Origin: Rhodospirillales bacterium
GTDB taxonomy: Bacteria > Pseudomonadota > Alphaproteobacteria > UBA8366 > JADFVY01
Reading direction: 5' to 3'
DNA: 64,000 nucleotides
Assembly (NCBI GenBank): GCA_020356105.1
Contig: CP070634.1
Coordinates: forward strand, 3,029,088-3,093,087
Made by a program: the position numbers and the translations under genes
Notes under the pieces: model-generated
Databases searched by the model: none
Seen by the model: only the letters and a program-made list of their open reading frames with translations
What the model was told of the DNA's origin: nothing
Shown here: piece by piece, positions 50,652-59,932 of the stretch
Layout: every line of letters begins with the position of its first letter
How positions within the stretch are numbered: position 1 is the stretch's first letter

Positions 50652-51644
50652 ATGCACGCTCCCAGAACCGAATGCCTGTTGAACCTGATTGATCAGGAAT
50701 ACGCGATCCGCGATTACCAGAGCGACATTCCGCCGCGCTGGTGCACCGGCTGCGGCGACAACGCCATCCTGACGGCGATCCAGCGATTGTGCCGGGATGA
50801 GCAGCTGCCGCCGGAAAAGACCGTGTTCGTCTCCGGCATCGGCTGTTCGAGCCGTCTGCCGCACTATATGAATGCCTACGGGTTCCATGGGCTGCACGGG
50901 CGGGCCTTTCCGGTCGCCGAGGGCATCAAGATGCGGCGTCCGGATCTCCACGTGTTCGTGACCACCGGTGACGGCGATTGCTGCAGCATCGGCGCGGCGC
51001 ACTGGATCCATGCCATCCGCTACAACATGGACATGACCGTGCTGATGCACGACAACCAGATCTACGGCCTGACCAAGATGCAGGCCTCGCCGACATCGCC
51101 GCGCGGCCTGCGCAGCAACACGACCCCTCGTGGCGCGTATCTGGAGCCGCTCAATCCGCTGACCGTGACGCTCGGCGTGCCCAACGTCTCGTTCGTGGCC
51201 CAGGCGGCCGACTGGATCCCGGAGACGCTCTTCGACATCGTCTCGCAGGCCTATCGGCACAAGGGATTCTCGTTCGTGCGCGTGCTGCAGAGATGTCCCG
51301 AATTCATGCCGCACCGCTTCGACGCCTTCGTCCAGGATCCGTCGCTGACCCGGCTGCTGGTGCACCAGAAGGGGCTGACGCTGACCCCCGATACGTCGCG
51401 GACCTATCGCAACCAGGAAATCCATGACCCCGGCGATCTGAACCGTGCGCGCGAGATCGCCTCGCTGACCGAGGAGGTTCCGGTCGGCATCCTGTACCGC
51501 AACAGCGAGGTCCCCTGCTACGAGGATCTGCGCGAGGGCGAGCGGCCGAACACGCCCGGCCTGATCCGCACGGTGCTCGACGAGGAATTCGACAAATTCA
51601 CGATCTGGCCCGAGGATCAGCCGGACCAGCCGGCCGCGTCCTGA
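50652..51644 (+). CDS. 2-oxoacid:ferredoxin oxidoreductase, beta subunit
   Basis: Thiamine pyrophosphate and [4Fe-4S] subunit, 330 residues. Cluster cysteines in RWCTGCGDN, GIGCSS and LQRCPEF; TPP/Mg motif TTGDGDCCSIG followed by DNQIYGLTKMQASPTS. It pairs with the preceding gamma-alpha subunit (21-bp gap) to form a KorAB-type enzyme without separate ferredoxin (delta) subunit; the electron acceptor may be the C-terminal ferredoxin domain of the next gene's product. Substrate preference (2-oxoglutarate, pyruvate or branched) is not readable from sequence. Confidence 0.94.
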   Translation: MHAPRTECLLNLIDQEYAIRDYQSDIPPRWCTGCGDNAILTAIQRLCRDEQLPPEKTVFVSGIGCSSRLPHYMNAYGFHGLHGRAFPVAEGIKMRRPDLHVFVTTGDGDCCSIGAAHWIHAIRYNMDMTVLMHDNQIYGLTKMQASPTSPRGLRSNTTPRGAYLEPLNPLTVTLGVPNVSFVAQAADWIPETLFDIVSQAYRHKGFSFVRVLQRCPEFMPHRFDAFVQDPSLTRLLVHQKGLTLTPDTSRTYRNQEIHDPGDLNRAREIASLTEEVPVGILYRNSEVPCYEDLREGERPNTPGLIRTVLDEEFDKFTIWPEDQPDQPAAS

Positions 51645-51691
51645 GCCGGGGCCGGATCGCCGAACAGTATGGAGCGGGAACGGATCGCGCC

Positions 51692-53941
51692 ATGGATGGC
51701 ATCTCTCTCGAACTGACAAGTCCGCGTCTCATCGAGCTCGACTCGGAGGACTCCGGTGAAAGCTCGAGGCTGCGGCAGCAGCAGCCGGCGCTGTTCGCCA
51801 GCTATTCCGACCTGCGGCGGCTGCGCTACGATTACCCGCTGGTCCTTGTCGAGGATGACGGCGGTAGCGCCCGCGTCCAGTCGCTGACCGACGTCGTAAA
51901 CGCTCTGGTTCGGCAGGTCGTGCCGGCCGGCACGCAGGGCAAGGCGTTCCGCTGGCAGCTTCTGTATCTCGAGCAGACGGTGCGCGAGCTCGTCGCGGCC
52001 GGCACCGAGGGGCGGCTGTCGCGGCTCTGGCGCAAGGCCGAGGCCGAGCTGATCAAGGCCGCCGACAAGGCCGACCGCGAGGCGCTGGTCAAGAATCTCG
52101 ATCTGGCGCGGGAGACGCTGGAGACCGACGGTGAGGTCATCGACTGCGACGACAAGACGCCGGCGCGCTTTCTCGTGCATGCCTGGAATACGATCCAGGC
52201 CGGCAAGGCGAAAGCGTTCCGCAAGCGCATCGACGGCCTGATCCTCAAGCTCTCGGATATCCTGAAGTCGGACTTCACCAAGTCCGACAAGGCGCGCAGC
52301 CCGGAGATCCTGAAATCGGCGGTCGGCGATACCTTCGACACCGATTTCGACTTCGATGCGATGTCGCGCGTCCTTGTCGAGGGATCGCATGCCGACATGT
52401 TGAGCCCCGAGCGGCGCCGGCGCATCGAGGCCGTGCTGATGGTCCTCCAGTCGCAACGCTTCTATGGCCCCGGCCGGGCGTCAGGCCGCTGGGTCGAGGA
52501 CGTCGAGCCCTATACCTTCGTGTTCGACAATTGTGCCGACGCGATGGATGCATTCCGCGATCGCCTGCCGCAGATGGTCGATTTCATCGAGGCGGTCAGC
52601 ATCGCCGAGCTGGAAATCGAGAACAAGTACCGGCCCGAGCTTCACGACCCATTCTTCCAACGGCTCGACGAGAGCGAGTTGACCGCGGACGACCTGGCGC
52701 TGTTCCCGTCCTACCTTGTCTGCCTGCGCGACGGGGAGAGCGATGCGGTCGAGACCGTGCGGGCGCTGGAGGCGATCGCCTCCGGGTTCCCGGTCAAGGT
52801 CCTGATCCAGACCGACGACATTCTCGGCGATTCGTCGCCGGAGCCGCCGCGCGCCTCGTTCGCCGGCGGCAGCGCCCGGCTCGCCGCGATGGCGCTCGGC
52901 GTCAACAACGCCTATGTCTTCCAGACCGCGAGCGCCAGTTTGTTCCGGCTGCAGGAGCGGGTGCTCAAGGGCATGCTCTACGAGGGCCCGGCGCTGTTCA
53001 GCGTCTATTCGGGCGCGACCAAGACGGTGTCGGGCATATCGCCCTACCTGCTGTCGGCGGCCGCGACCGAATCGCGGACCTTTCCGTCGTTCACCTACGA
53101 CCCCGCGGCCGGTCCCGACTGGGCGTCGCGATTCGATATCCGCGACAATCCGCAGGTCGAATCGACCTGGGCGAGTCATGTGCTGACCTATGAGGACGAG
53201 GCGCTGCAGCGCAGCTCCGAAGCCGTCGCCTTCACCCATATCGACTTCGCGATCTGCGACTCCCGGTTCGAGAAGCACTGGGTGCCGACCAGCCGGAGCA
53301 AATGGATGGACACGATGATTTCGGCGAGCGATCTGCTCGCGCGCGAGGGCAACGGCGCCGCCAGCGTGGTCCCCTATGTCTGGACGATCGACGGCGATGG
53401 TTGCCTGCGGCGGACCGTCGTCGACGACCGGCTGCTGAACAGTGCACGCCGCTGCGCCGAGACCTGGCGCAGCCTGCAGGAACTCGGCGGCATCGACAAC
53501 TCGCATGCGCGGTGCCAGCTCGAGGCCGCGCGGGCCGAATGGGAGCAGGAGCGACAGCGCTTGAGCGGCGCCGCGGAAGTGGCCGAGGCCGTCGCCGCCG
53601 CACCCGCCATAGCGGAATCTCCGGTGGCGGCGCCTGCCGAGGAAACCGCGCCGGCGCCCGATAGCGGCGTCGATGCCGCGGAGGCGCGCGCGCCCGACGA
53701 GCCCTATATCGAGACCGCCCGCTGCACGACCTGCAACGAATGCACCCAGATCAACAACAAGATGTTCGTCTATAACGAGAACAAGCAGGCCTACATCGCC
53801 GATCCCGATGCCGGCAGCTACCGGCAGATCGTGGAGGCGGCGGAGAGCTGCCAGGTCAGCATCATCCATCCGGGCAAGCCGCGCAATCCGGACGAGCCGA
53901 ACCTCGCCGAGCTGATCGAGCGGGCCGAGCCCTTCAACTGA
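51692..53941 (+). CDS. Large protein with PFOR-like segment and C-terminal single-cluster ferredoxin domain
   Basis: 749 residues, no named family recognised. Residues ~80-210 are helical and charged. Residues ~390-475 (LAAMALGVNNAYVFQ ... LYEGPALFSVYSG ... FPSFTYDP) read like the late part of the PFOR TPP domain, but the GDG...N motif is absent, so this part is unlikely to be catalytic. After a coiled segment and an Ala/Pro-rich linker (~605-665), a ferredoxin domain has C678-x2-C681-x2-C684 and C720, the pattern for one [4Fe-4S] cluster. It is 47 bp after the beta subunit, so probably a redox partner or scaffold of it. Confidence 0.8.
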   Translation: MDGISLELTSPRLIELDSEDSGESSRLRQQQPALFASYSDLRRLRYDYPLVLVEDDGGSARVQSLTDVVNALVRQVVPAGTQGKAFRWQLLYLEQTVRELVAAGTEGRLSRLWRKAEAELIKAADKADREALVKNLDLARETLETDGEVIDCDDKTPARFLVHAWNTIQAGKAKAFRKRIDGLILKLSDILKSDFTKSDKARSPEILKSAVGDTFDTDFDFDAMSRVLVEGSHADMLSPERRRRIEAVLMVLQSQRFYGPGRASGRWVEDVEPYTFVFDNCADAMDAFRDRLPQMVDFIEAVSIAELEIENKYRPELHDPFFQRLDESELTADDLALFPSYLVCLRDGESDAVETVRALEAIASGFPVKVLIQTDDILGDSSPEPPRASFAGGSARLAAMALGVNNAYVFQTASASLFRLQERVLKGMLYEGPALFSVYSGATKTVSGISPYLLSAAATESRTFPSFTYDPAAGPDWASRFDIRDNPQVESTWASHVLTYEDEALQRSSEAVAFTHIDFAICDSRFEKHWVPTSRSKWMDTMISASDLLAREGNGAASVVPYVWTIDGDGCLRRTVVDDRLLNSARRCAETWRSLQELGGIDNSHARCQLEAARAEWEQERQRLSGAAEVAEAVAAAPAIAESPVAAPAEETAPAPDSGVDAAEARAPDEPYIETARCTTCNECTQINNKMFVYNENKQAYIADPDAGSYRQIVEAAESCQVSIIHPGKPRNPDEPNLAELIERAEPFN

Positions 53942-53962
53942 GCGCCGCCGGCCGTCTGCGCC

Positions 53963-55561
53963 TCACGCCTGGGCATCGATCCGCATCATATCGGCGCATT
54001 TCTCGCCGATCATGATCGCCGGTGCGTTCGTGTTGCCCGATACCAGCGTCGGCATGATCGAGCAGTCTGCGATCCGGACGCCCTGGAGGCCGCGCACGCG
54101 CAATCGGTCATCGACGACGGCGCCCTCGTCCCGGCCCATCCGGCAGGTCGATGTCGGATGGAAGATCGTCGTGCCGCGTTGGCGGATATGCTCGAGTAGC
54201 GCGGCGTCATCGGTGCGATCGGATCCGGGCTCGATCTCGGCTTCGACGTATTTCGCGAATGACGGCGCGCCGGAAATGCGGCGGGCCAGCTTCAGCCCTT
54301 CGATCAGGACGCGCCGGTCGTATTCGGTCGACAGATAGTTGGCGACGATTCGCGGGTGCTCACGCGGGTCGGGAGACCGGATGGTGATTTCGCCGCGGCT
54401 TTCGGGTCGGAGCTGGCAGACCGAGGCGGTCACGCCAGACCAGGGGTGAAGGCCGGCCCCGGGCTTGTCCGCGCTGAAGGGGATGAAATGGAACTGCAGA
54501 TCCGGCGTCTTCGATTCGGACATTACCTTGGCGAAAAGGCAGGCGTGGCCGGCCGAGAAGGTCAGGGGCCCGCGGCGGCGGAACAGGTAATCGAGGCCGA
54601 TCCATAGCCGTCGCAACAGGTTGTTGACGTCGTCATTGACGGAGATCGGTCTGTTCAGCCTGTAGATCGAGCGAATCTGGAGATGATCCTGCAGATCGCG
54701 ACCGACGCCGCGCAAATCGTGGTGTACGTCGATGCCGGCGCGCCGCAGAACGTCGGCCGGGCCAATGCCGGAGAGCTGCAGGAGCTGCGGCGAATTGACG
54801 GTGCCGCCGCAGAGCACGATCTCGCCACGGGCCGTGGCCGTCGCCGCGCGGTCGCCTTGTTTGTACCTGACGCCGGTCGCCCGCGTTCCGTCGAAGGTCA
54901 GGGCCGTGGCGAGGGCGCCGGTTTCGATCTTCAGGTTCGCGCGGCCTCGGATCGGCTTCAGATATCCGGCGGCGCTCGAACAGCGCAAGCCGTTGCGCGC
55001 GGTGGTCTGGAAATAGCCCACGCCCTCCTGGGTCGGCCCGTTGAAATCGTCGTTGAAGGGCAGGCCCACCTCCCGGGCCGCGGCGATGAACGCCTCGCAG
55101 ATCTCTCGCCTGTCGCGAATGTCCGACACATGCAACGGGCCGCCGATCCCATGCAGGTCGCTGGCGCCGCGCTCCTGGTCCTCGGACTTGATGAAGTAGG
55201 GCAGGACGTCGTCCCATGCCCAGCCGACATTGCCCAGCTGGCGCCAGTGATCGTAATCCGCGGGCTGGCCGCGCATGTAGACCAGCCCGTTGATGGCGCT
55301 GGAGCCGCCCAGAACCTTGCCGCGCGGCCAATGGATTCGCCGGTTCCCGAGCGCCGGCTCGGGCTCGGTGTCATAGCCCCAGGACAGCGGCGACAGCATG
55401 GTCCTGTAATATCCGACGGGGATGTGGAGCCAGGGGTTCCGGTCGCGCGGACCCGCTTCCAGCAGTAGCACCCTGGTCTTCGGGTCGGCGGACAGCCGGT
55501 TGGCCAGCACGCATCCGGCGGAGCCCGCTCCGACGACGATATAATCCCAGTCACCCATCAT
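53963..55561 (-). CDS. GMC family FAD-dependent oxidoreductase (choline dehydrogenase-like)
   Basis: Oxidises an alcohol with FAD. 532 residues: N-terminal VVGAGSAGCVLANRL, GMC signature 1 region WPRGKVLGGSSAINGLVYMRG, signature 2 region GGTVNSPQLLQLSGIG, and the C-terminal catalytic region FHPTSTCRMG with SGNTNAPAIMIGEKCAD. It resembles choline or long-chain alcohol dehydrogenases; the substrate is unassigned. ATG 55561 has GGAGGG upstream; the next codon is also ATG. It is convergent with the redox operon and has no obvious partner. Confidence 0.92.
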   Translation of the reverse strand: MMGDWDYIVVGAGSAGCVLANRLSADPKTRVLLLEAGPRDRNPWLHIPVGYYRTMLSPLSWGYDTEPEPALGNRRIHWPRGKVLGGSSAINGLVYMRGQPADYDHWRQLGNVGWAWDDVLPYFIKSEDQERGASDLHGIGGPLHVSDIRDRREICEAFIAAAREVGLPFNDDFNGPTQEGVGYFQTTARNGLRCSSAAGYLKPIRGRANLKIETGALATALTFDGTRATGVRYKQGDRAATATARGEIVLCGGTVNSPQLLQLSGIGPADVLRRAGIDVHHDLRGVGRDLQDHLQIRSIYRLNRPISVNDDVNNLLRRLWIGLDYLFRRRGPLTFSAGHACLFAKVMSESKTPDLQFHFIPFSADKPGAGLHPWSGVTASVCQLRPESRGEITIRSPDPREHPRIVANYLSTEYDRRVLIEGLKLARRISGAPSFAKYVEAEIEPGSDRTDDAALLEHIRQRGTTIFHPTSTCRMGRDEGAVVDDRLRVRGLQGVRIADCSIMPTLVSGNTNAPAIMIGEKCADMMRIDAQA

Positions 55562-55773
55562 GGTCTTGATCTTCCCTCCGATGCGGCGGCGGGTCCCAGT
55601 TTAGTCCCTGCGCGGCCCGGCGAAAGCCGCGATCTGCGTCGGTCCGGCCGAGCCGAACAGCCCCGCGCGCCCCGGTCGCGGCTTCGGGATTGCACTTCGC
55701 GGCGGAACGGGCCACCCTTGATCCGCCCGCTGCCGCGGGCACTGGCAAATTGGATGCGAGTCGGAGCGGCCTC

Positions 55774-56796
55774 ATGAGCGCAACATCACAAACCCCGTTC
55801 ACCGCGACGGTGGTCGACCGCCTCTCGGTCCGCGTCGTCGTCGATTCCCGCTACGAGCGCTTCCTTCCCGACGCTGAGCACCCGCATGTCGCGATCGAGC
55901 ATGTGCGGCGAATCCCCGGCCGGCAGATGACGACGCTGGCCGGCGAATGGGGCCTTGCGCTGCACCTGGAATCGGAGGCCGACGGCGCGCGCAGCGCCTA
56001 TCTCCTCGATTTCGGCTACACGCCCGAGATCCTCAACCGCAATCTCGACCTGCTCGACATAGACCCGGCCCGATTGAGCGGCCTGATCCTCAGCCACGGC
56101 CACCGCGACCATTACGGCGGCCTCGAGGGATTCGTCGCCGCCCATCGCGCCCGGATGCCGGGTGAGATCCCGCTGTTCGTGGGTGCCGAGGAGGCGTTCA
56201 GCGTTCGCTGGGTGCCCGAGGGGCCGCCGCGCGAGCCCGGCGGGACGCCGGAGATGGTCTGCTGGGGCGCGCCGAACCGCACCGCGCTGACCGCGCAACA
56301 GGTCATGCCCGTGTGCTGCGAGGCGCCGCGGGTTCTCGACGGCCCGTTCACATCGGGCTACATCGCGCGCGATTCGTTCGAGGAGATCACCGGCAACTCG
56401 AAGCTGGAAAGCTTCGAACATTTCTCGGAGGCCGAACGGCGCGGCGAGCTGATCTTCGACACCCATCCCGAGGAGCACGCCACCTGCTATCTCGTGCGCG
56501 GCAAGGGCCTGGTCGTCATCTCGTCCTGCGGCCATGCCGGGATCGTCAACTCGGTCAAGACGGCGATGGCTGTCGCCGGCACCGACAGGCTGCACGCCGT
56601 GATCGGCGGTTTTCACCTTGCGGCCTCGAAGCCGGACTATATCGAGCATACGGTCGACGAGCTCGAGGCGCTGGCGCCCGACCTCGTCTTGCCCATGCAC
56701 TGCACGGGAACCGGCTTCATCGAGTCGATGCGCCGGCGCATGCCCGAGCGGCTGATCACCTCGAATCTCGGCAGCCGGTTTACGCTCGGCGTCTAG
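55774..56796 (+). CDS. MBL-fold metallohydrolase (COG1237-like)
   Basis: 340 residues, metallo-beta-lactamase fold with the metal motif SHGHRDHYGG and later metal-ligand regions VVISSCGHAGIVN and VIGGFHL, plus PMHCTG. The pattern DFGYTPEILNRNLDLL ... LSGLILSHGH resembles COG1237 hydrolases, related to archaeal pterin-precursor enzymes; the reaction here is unknown. GGAG lies eight bases before ATG 55774. It is divergent from the GMC gene and convergent with aphB. Confidence 0.85.
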   Translation: MSATSQTPFTATVVDRLSVRVVVDSRYERFLPDAEHPHVAIEHVRRIPGRQMTTLAGEWGLALHLESEADGARSAYLLDFGYTPEILNRNLDLLDIDPARLSGLILSHGHRDHYGGLEGFVAAHRARMPGEIPLFVGAEEAFSVRWVPEGPPREPGGTPEMVCWGAPNRTALTAQQVMPVCCEAPRVLDGPFTSGYIARDSFEEITGNSKLESFEHFSEAERRGELIFDTHPEEHATCYLVRGKGLVVISSCGHAGIVNSVKTAMAVAGTDRLHAVIGGFHLAASKPDYIEHTVDELEALAPDLVLPMHCTGTGFIESMRRRMPERLITSNLGSRFTLGV

Positions 56797-56909
56797 GACG
56801 CGGTTCCCGTGCGCGGCCCCGGCAGGACCGGGAATGGCCCGGCGAATTGCCGAGGCCCGGCCGGCAGAGCCACCGAACGCGCGCGGCGCGGCTCGAAGCG
56901 CCTGGCGCG

Positions 56910-57941
56910 CTAGCCCTGGTCCGCGAAACCGAGCAGGACGTTGACGGTATTGACGCCGACATCCTCGACCGCGTAGCCCCCTTCCATCAGGAACAGCGTC
57001 GGCAGGCCGAGCGCGCCGATCATGCCGCCATAGGTCTTGAAATCGCCCTGGGTCAGCTTGAAGAAGCTGATCGGATCCTTCTCATAGGTGTCGACGCCCA
57101 GGGAGATGACCAGGACGTCGGGGCCGTAACGCCCGATCCGCTCGAGCGCGTCGGCCAGGGCCTCGCGCCAGACGGCGAACGGCGTGCCGGGCGGCATCGG
57201 ATAGTTGGCATTGAAGCCCTCGCCGTCGCCTTCACCGATCTCGTCGGCATAACCGACGAAGTGCGGGAAGGCGTTCTCCGGCTCGCCGTGGAGCGAGAGA
57301 TAGAAGGCGTCGGCGCGCGTATAGAAGATGTCCTGGGTGCCGTTGCCGTGGTGGAAGTCCGGGTCGAGGATCGCGACCCGATCGGCACCGTTGTCGAGGA
57401 AATATTGCGCGGCGATCGCCGCATTGTTCAGGAAACAGTAGCCGCCATACATGTCCTTGGCTGCGTGGTGGCCCGGCGGCCTGCAAAGGCCGAAGGCCGC
57501 GCCCTGGCCGTCGCGAATTGACTTGGCGGCCGTCAGCGCGACCTCGGCGCTGCTCAACGCCGCCCGCCAGGTCCCCTCCACCATCGACGTTTCCGCGGCC
57601 AGGGCGTAGTAGCCGACCTTGCCGTCGATATGTTCGGGGATCCGCAGCCGCTGGCGGCGTGCAGGCCACACCGTCGGCAGGATCTGGTGCCCGTAACCGG
57701 CCTCGGTCCATTGCCGCCAGGCGGATTTGAGAAAATCCAGATAACCCCGATCGTGGACCCGCTCCAGGGGCGCCTCGCCGAAGGCCTCGGGGTCGACGAC
57801 CCGTCCCAAATCGGTCTCGCGCAGGCGGTCGAGCACGAACTCCACGCGCTTCGGGCATTCGAATGGCGGCACCAGCTGGCCGGCGTAGAGTTCGCCTTCG
57901 GGCTGATGAAGGTAGTGGTCTTCCGAATACACCGTCAGCAT
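56910..57941 (-). CDS. aphB: Acetylpolyamine amidohydrolase / histone deacetylase family protein
   Basis: Zinc deacetylase removing acetyl groups from acetylated polyamines. 343 residues with RPPGHHA, a zinc-site stretch ILDPDFHHGNGTQD, ISLGVDTYEKDP and C-terminal MEGGY. The polyamine assignment rests on family resemblance and on its place directly after a polyamine ABC transporter on the same strand. A strong terminator-type hairpin lies between it and the transporter binding protein, so it may have its own promoter or rely on read-through. Confidence 0.85.
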   Translation of the reverse strand: MLTVYSEDHYLHQPEGELYAGQLVPPFECPKRVEFVLDRLRETDLGRVVDPEAFGEAPLERVHDRGYLDFLKSAWRQWTEAGYGHQILPTVWPARRQRLRIPEHIDGKVGYYALAAETSMVEGTWRAALSSAEVALTAAKSIRDGQGAAFGLCRPPGHHAAKDMYGGYCFLNNAAIAAQYFLDNGADRVAILDPDFHHGNGTQDIFYTRADAFYLSLHGEPENAFPHFVGYADEIGEGDGEGFNANYPMPPGTPFAVWREALADALERIGRYGPDVLVISLGVDTYEKDPISFFKLTQGDFKTYGGMIGALGLPTLFLMEGGYAVEDVGVNTVNVLLGFADQG

Positions 57942-57965
57942 GGGCTCGCCTTGGCCAACAGGAGA

Positions 57966-57994
57966 AAAGGGCCCGGAGGTCTTCCGGGCCCTTT
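57966..57994 (-). terminator. Terminator/attenuator between the polyamine-binding protein gene and aphB
   Basis: Perfect 12-bp stem AAAGGGCCCGGA/TCCGGGCCCTTT with a 5-base loop; on the minus strand the stem is followed by a short T-rich TTTTCT. It lies 13 bp after the stop of the binding-protein gene. Confidence 0.8.
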
Positions 57995-58007
57995 CAGCGC
58001 TGCGTGG

Positions 58008-59042
58008 TTACTTCTGCAGCTCCGTCCAGATCGCCGTGTAGATCTTTTGCACGTCCGGCGGGCAGGGCGGGACGAACTGCCCCGAGCCGACGAATTCCTC
58101 CGGGATCACCACTTCGGGCGCCGTCGCCATATCCTCGGGCATGTACTTCTCCGAGCCCTTGACGCCGTTGGCGTAGCGCGCGAACGCCGAGATCAGCGCG
58201 GCGTTCTCGGGCTCCATGATGAAGTTCATGAACGTCTTGGCGTTTTCGACGTTCTTGGCGTCCTTCAGGATGGCGACGCTGTCCATCCACAAGGAATAGC
58301 CTTCCCTGGGATAGCCATAGTGCACGTTCGGGTTCTTGAGGCGGGCCCGGAAGGCGGCGCCGTTCCAGTAGAGCGAGGCGGCAAGGTCGCCCGAGGCGAT
58401 CTTCTCGATGACGCCATACTCCATGGACAGCCACTTGGGCTTGGCCGCCAACAGCACGTCGCGCGCCTTCTTCAGCGCCGCCTTGTCGCTGGTGCAGGGT
58501 TTGCTGCCGATGTAACGAAGTGCCGTGCCCATGACATCGCCCATTTCCGGAGCGACGTTGATCTTGCCGACCAGTTCCGGCGGCGGATCGAAGATGATGG
58601 CGGAGGTATTGATGTCGCCGTTGTAGACGGCCGTGTCGACCATCACACCGACGCTACCCCACTGCCACGGCACGGTGTAGTGACGGCCGGGGTCCCAGTC
58701 GACGTCTTGCCAACGCTTTTCCAGGTTCTTGAAGTTGGGCATCTGATCGGGCCGCGCCTCGAGCAGCAGGCCTTCTTGAATCCAGATCGGCACATAGTTC
58801 GACGAGGGTACGACCATGTCGAAGTTGTGGCCGCCGGCCTTGACCTTGGCGAGCGCCATGTCGTTGTCGTCGTAGCCGGTGACCGTAACCTTGATGCCGG
58901 TTTCTTTTTCGAACTTCTCGAGCAGCTCCGGGCTGGTGTAGTTGCCCCAGTTGAAGAGATTCAGCTCGCCTGCCGCTTCGGCTCCCCCGCTGGCCAATAT
59001 CAGGGCGAGGCCCGCGGCCACCGCTGTCCACTTCCACCTCAT
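58008..59042 (-). CDS. Polyamine ABC transporter substrate-binding protein (PotD/PotF-like)
   Basis: Periplasmic binding protein, 344 residues, signal peptide ~1-23 (GGAEAAGE). [22 protein letters not shown] is the PotD/PotF start of the mature protein; VVPSSNYVP and [13 protein letters not shown] are ligand-lobe regions. AAGGAGG before ATG 59042 decides the start. Fourth gene of potA-potB-potC-SBP on the minus strand, with a palindrome in the gap upstream and a terminator downstream. Confidence 0.93.
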   Translation of the reverse strand: MRWKWTAVAAGLALILASGGAEAAGELNLFNWGNYTSPELLEKFEKETGIKVTVTGYDDNDMALAKVKAGGHNFDMVVPSSNYVPIWIQEGLLLEARPDQMPNFKNLEKRWQDVDWDPGRHYTVPWQWGSVGVMVDTAVYNGDINTSAIIFDPPPELVGKINVAPEMGDVMGTALRYIGSKPCTSDKAALKKARDVLLAAKPKWLSMEYGVIEKIASGDLAASLYWNGAAFRARLKNPNVHYGYPREGYSLWMDSVAILKDAKNVENAKTFMNFIMEPENAALISAFARYANGVKGSEKYMPEDMATAPEVVIPEEFVGSGQFVPPCPPDVQKIYTAIWTELQK

Positions 59043-59067
59043 TGGAAAGTCTCCTCCTTGCATGTGG

Positions 59068-59083
59068 GAATTGAATTCAATTC
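59068..59083. promoter_or_regulatory. Perfect 16-bp AT-rich palindrome before the polyamine-binding protein gene
   Basis: GAATTGAATTCAATTC reads the same on both strands, in the 53-bp gap between the potC-like permease and the binding-protein gene. Strikingly AT-rich for this genome. It could be an operator or an RNA hairpin that sets binding-protein output. Confidence 0.5.
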
Positions 59084-59095
59084 AAATGCTTAACG

Positions 59096-59932
59096 TTACC
59101 GAATCCTCCGGTTGAGGAAAAAGAAAATCGTCACCATCGCAACGGATACCGCGAGGAGAACCGACGAGATCGCGTTGACCTCGGGCGTGATGACCCGGCG
59201 CAGCTGACCGAGCATGTAAGTGGGCAGCGTGTCCTGGCCGGCCGACTTGACCAGCTCGGTGATGACCACGTCGTCGAGCGAGATGACGAACGCCAGCATG
59301 AGCCCGGCCAGGATGCCCGGCCAGAGCAGCGGCAAGGTCACCCGGCGGAACGTCTGCCATCGTGTAGCGTAAAGATCCGCGGCGGCGGTCTCCAGCGTCA
59401 GATCCATGCCCTCCAGCCGGGCGCGGATCGGCAGATAGGCGAACGGGATGCAGAAAGCGGTATGGGCGAGGATGAGATAGCCCATGCCGTGGTAATCGGT
59501 CACCGTCTTGACCGAGGCGAACAGTATGAGCAGCGCCACGGCGGTGACGATCTCCGGCACCATCAGAGGCTGGTTGATCATCGCGTAAATGGTGGTCAGC
59601 CCCCTGTAGGGTCTGGTGCGCGTCGTCCCCAGCGCCGCCATCGTCGCCAGGCAGGTCGCGATGACCGATGCCGTGCTCGCCAGGTAGATCGAGCGGATCG
59701 TCGCGTCCTGGACCAGTTCGTTTTCCCAGGCGGCCACGTACCAGCGCAGGGAAAAGCCCTCCCAGAAGGCGAGCGACACGCCGGCGTTGAACGAATAGAC
59801 GACGAGCGGCACCAGGGGCGCGTAGAGCAGGACGAAGCAGATCACGGCCATTTCCGTGAAGCCAGTCTGTTTCCGCACGGAAAACGACCGCGGGCGCATC
59901 ACCGATCGGGCGAGGCCTCTGGTATCAGCCAT
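59096..59932 (-). CDS. potC: Polyamine ABC transporter permease (PotC/PotI-like)
   Basis: Inner-membrane subunit, 278 residues, six helices. YAPLVPLVVYSFNAG in helix 1 and the EAA loop AAADLYATRWQTFRRVTLPLLWPG are typical of PotC/PotI; ISLDDVVITELV follows. ATG 59932 overlaps the end of potB by eight bases, and the longer upstream open frame is a shadow. Confidence 0.92.
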   Translation of the reverse strand: MADTRGLARSVMRPRSFSVRKQTGFTEMAVICFVLLYAPLVPLVVYSFNAGVSLAFWEGFSLRWYVAAWENELVQDATIRSIYLASTASVIATCLATMAALGTTRTRPYRGLTTIYAMINQPLMVPEIVTAVALLILFASVKTVTDYHGMGYLILAHTAFCIPFAYLPIRARLEGMDLTLETAAADLYATRWQTFRRVTLPLLWPGILAGLMLAFVISLDDVVITELVKSAGQDTLPTYMLGQLRRVITPEVNAISSVLLAVSVAMVTIFFFLNRRIR

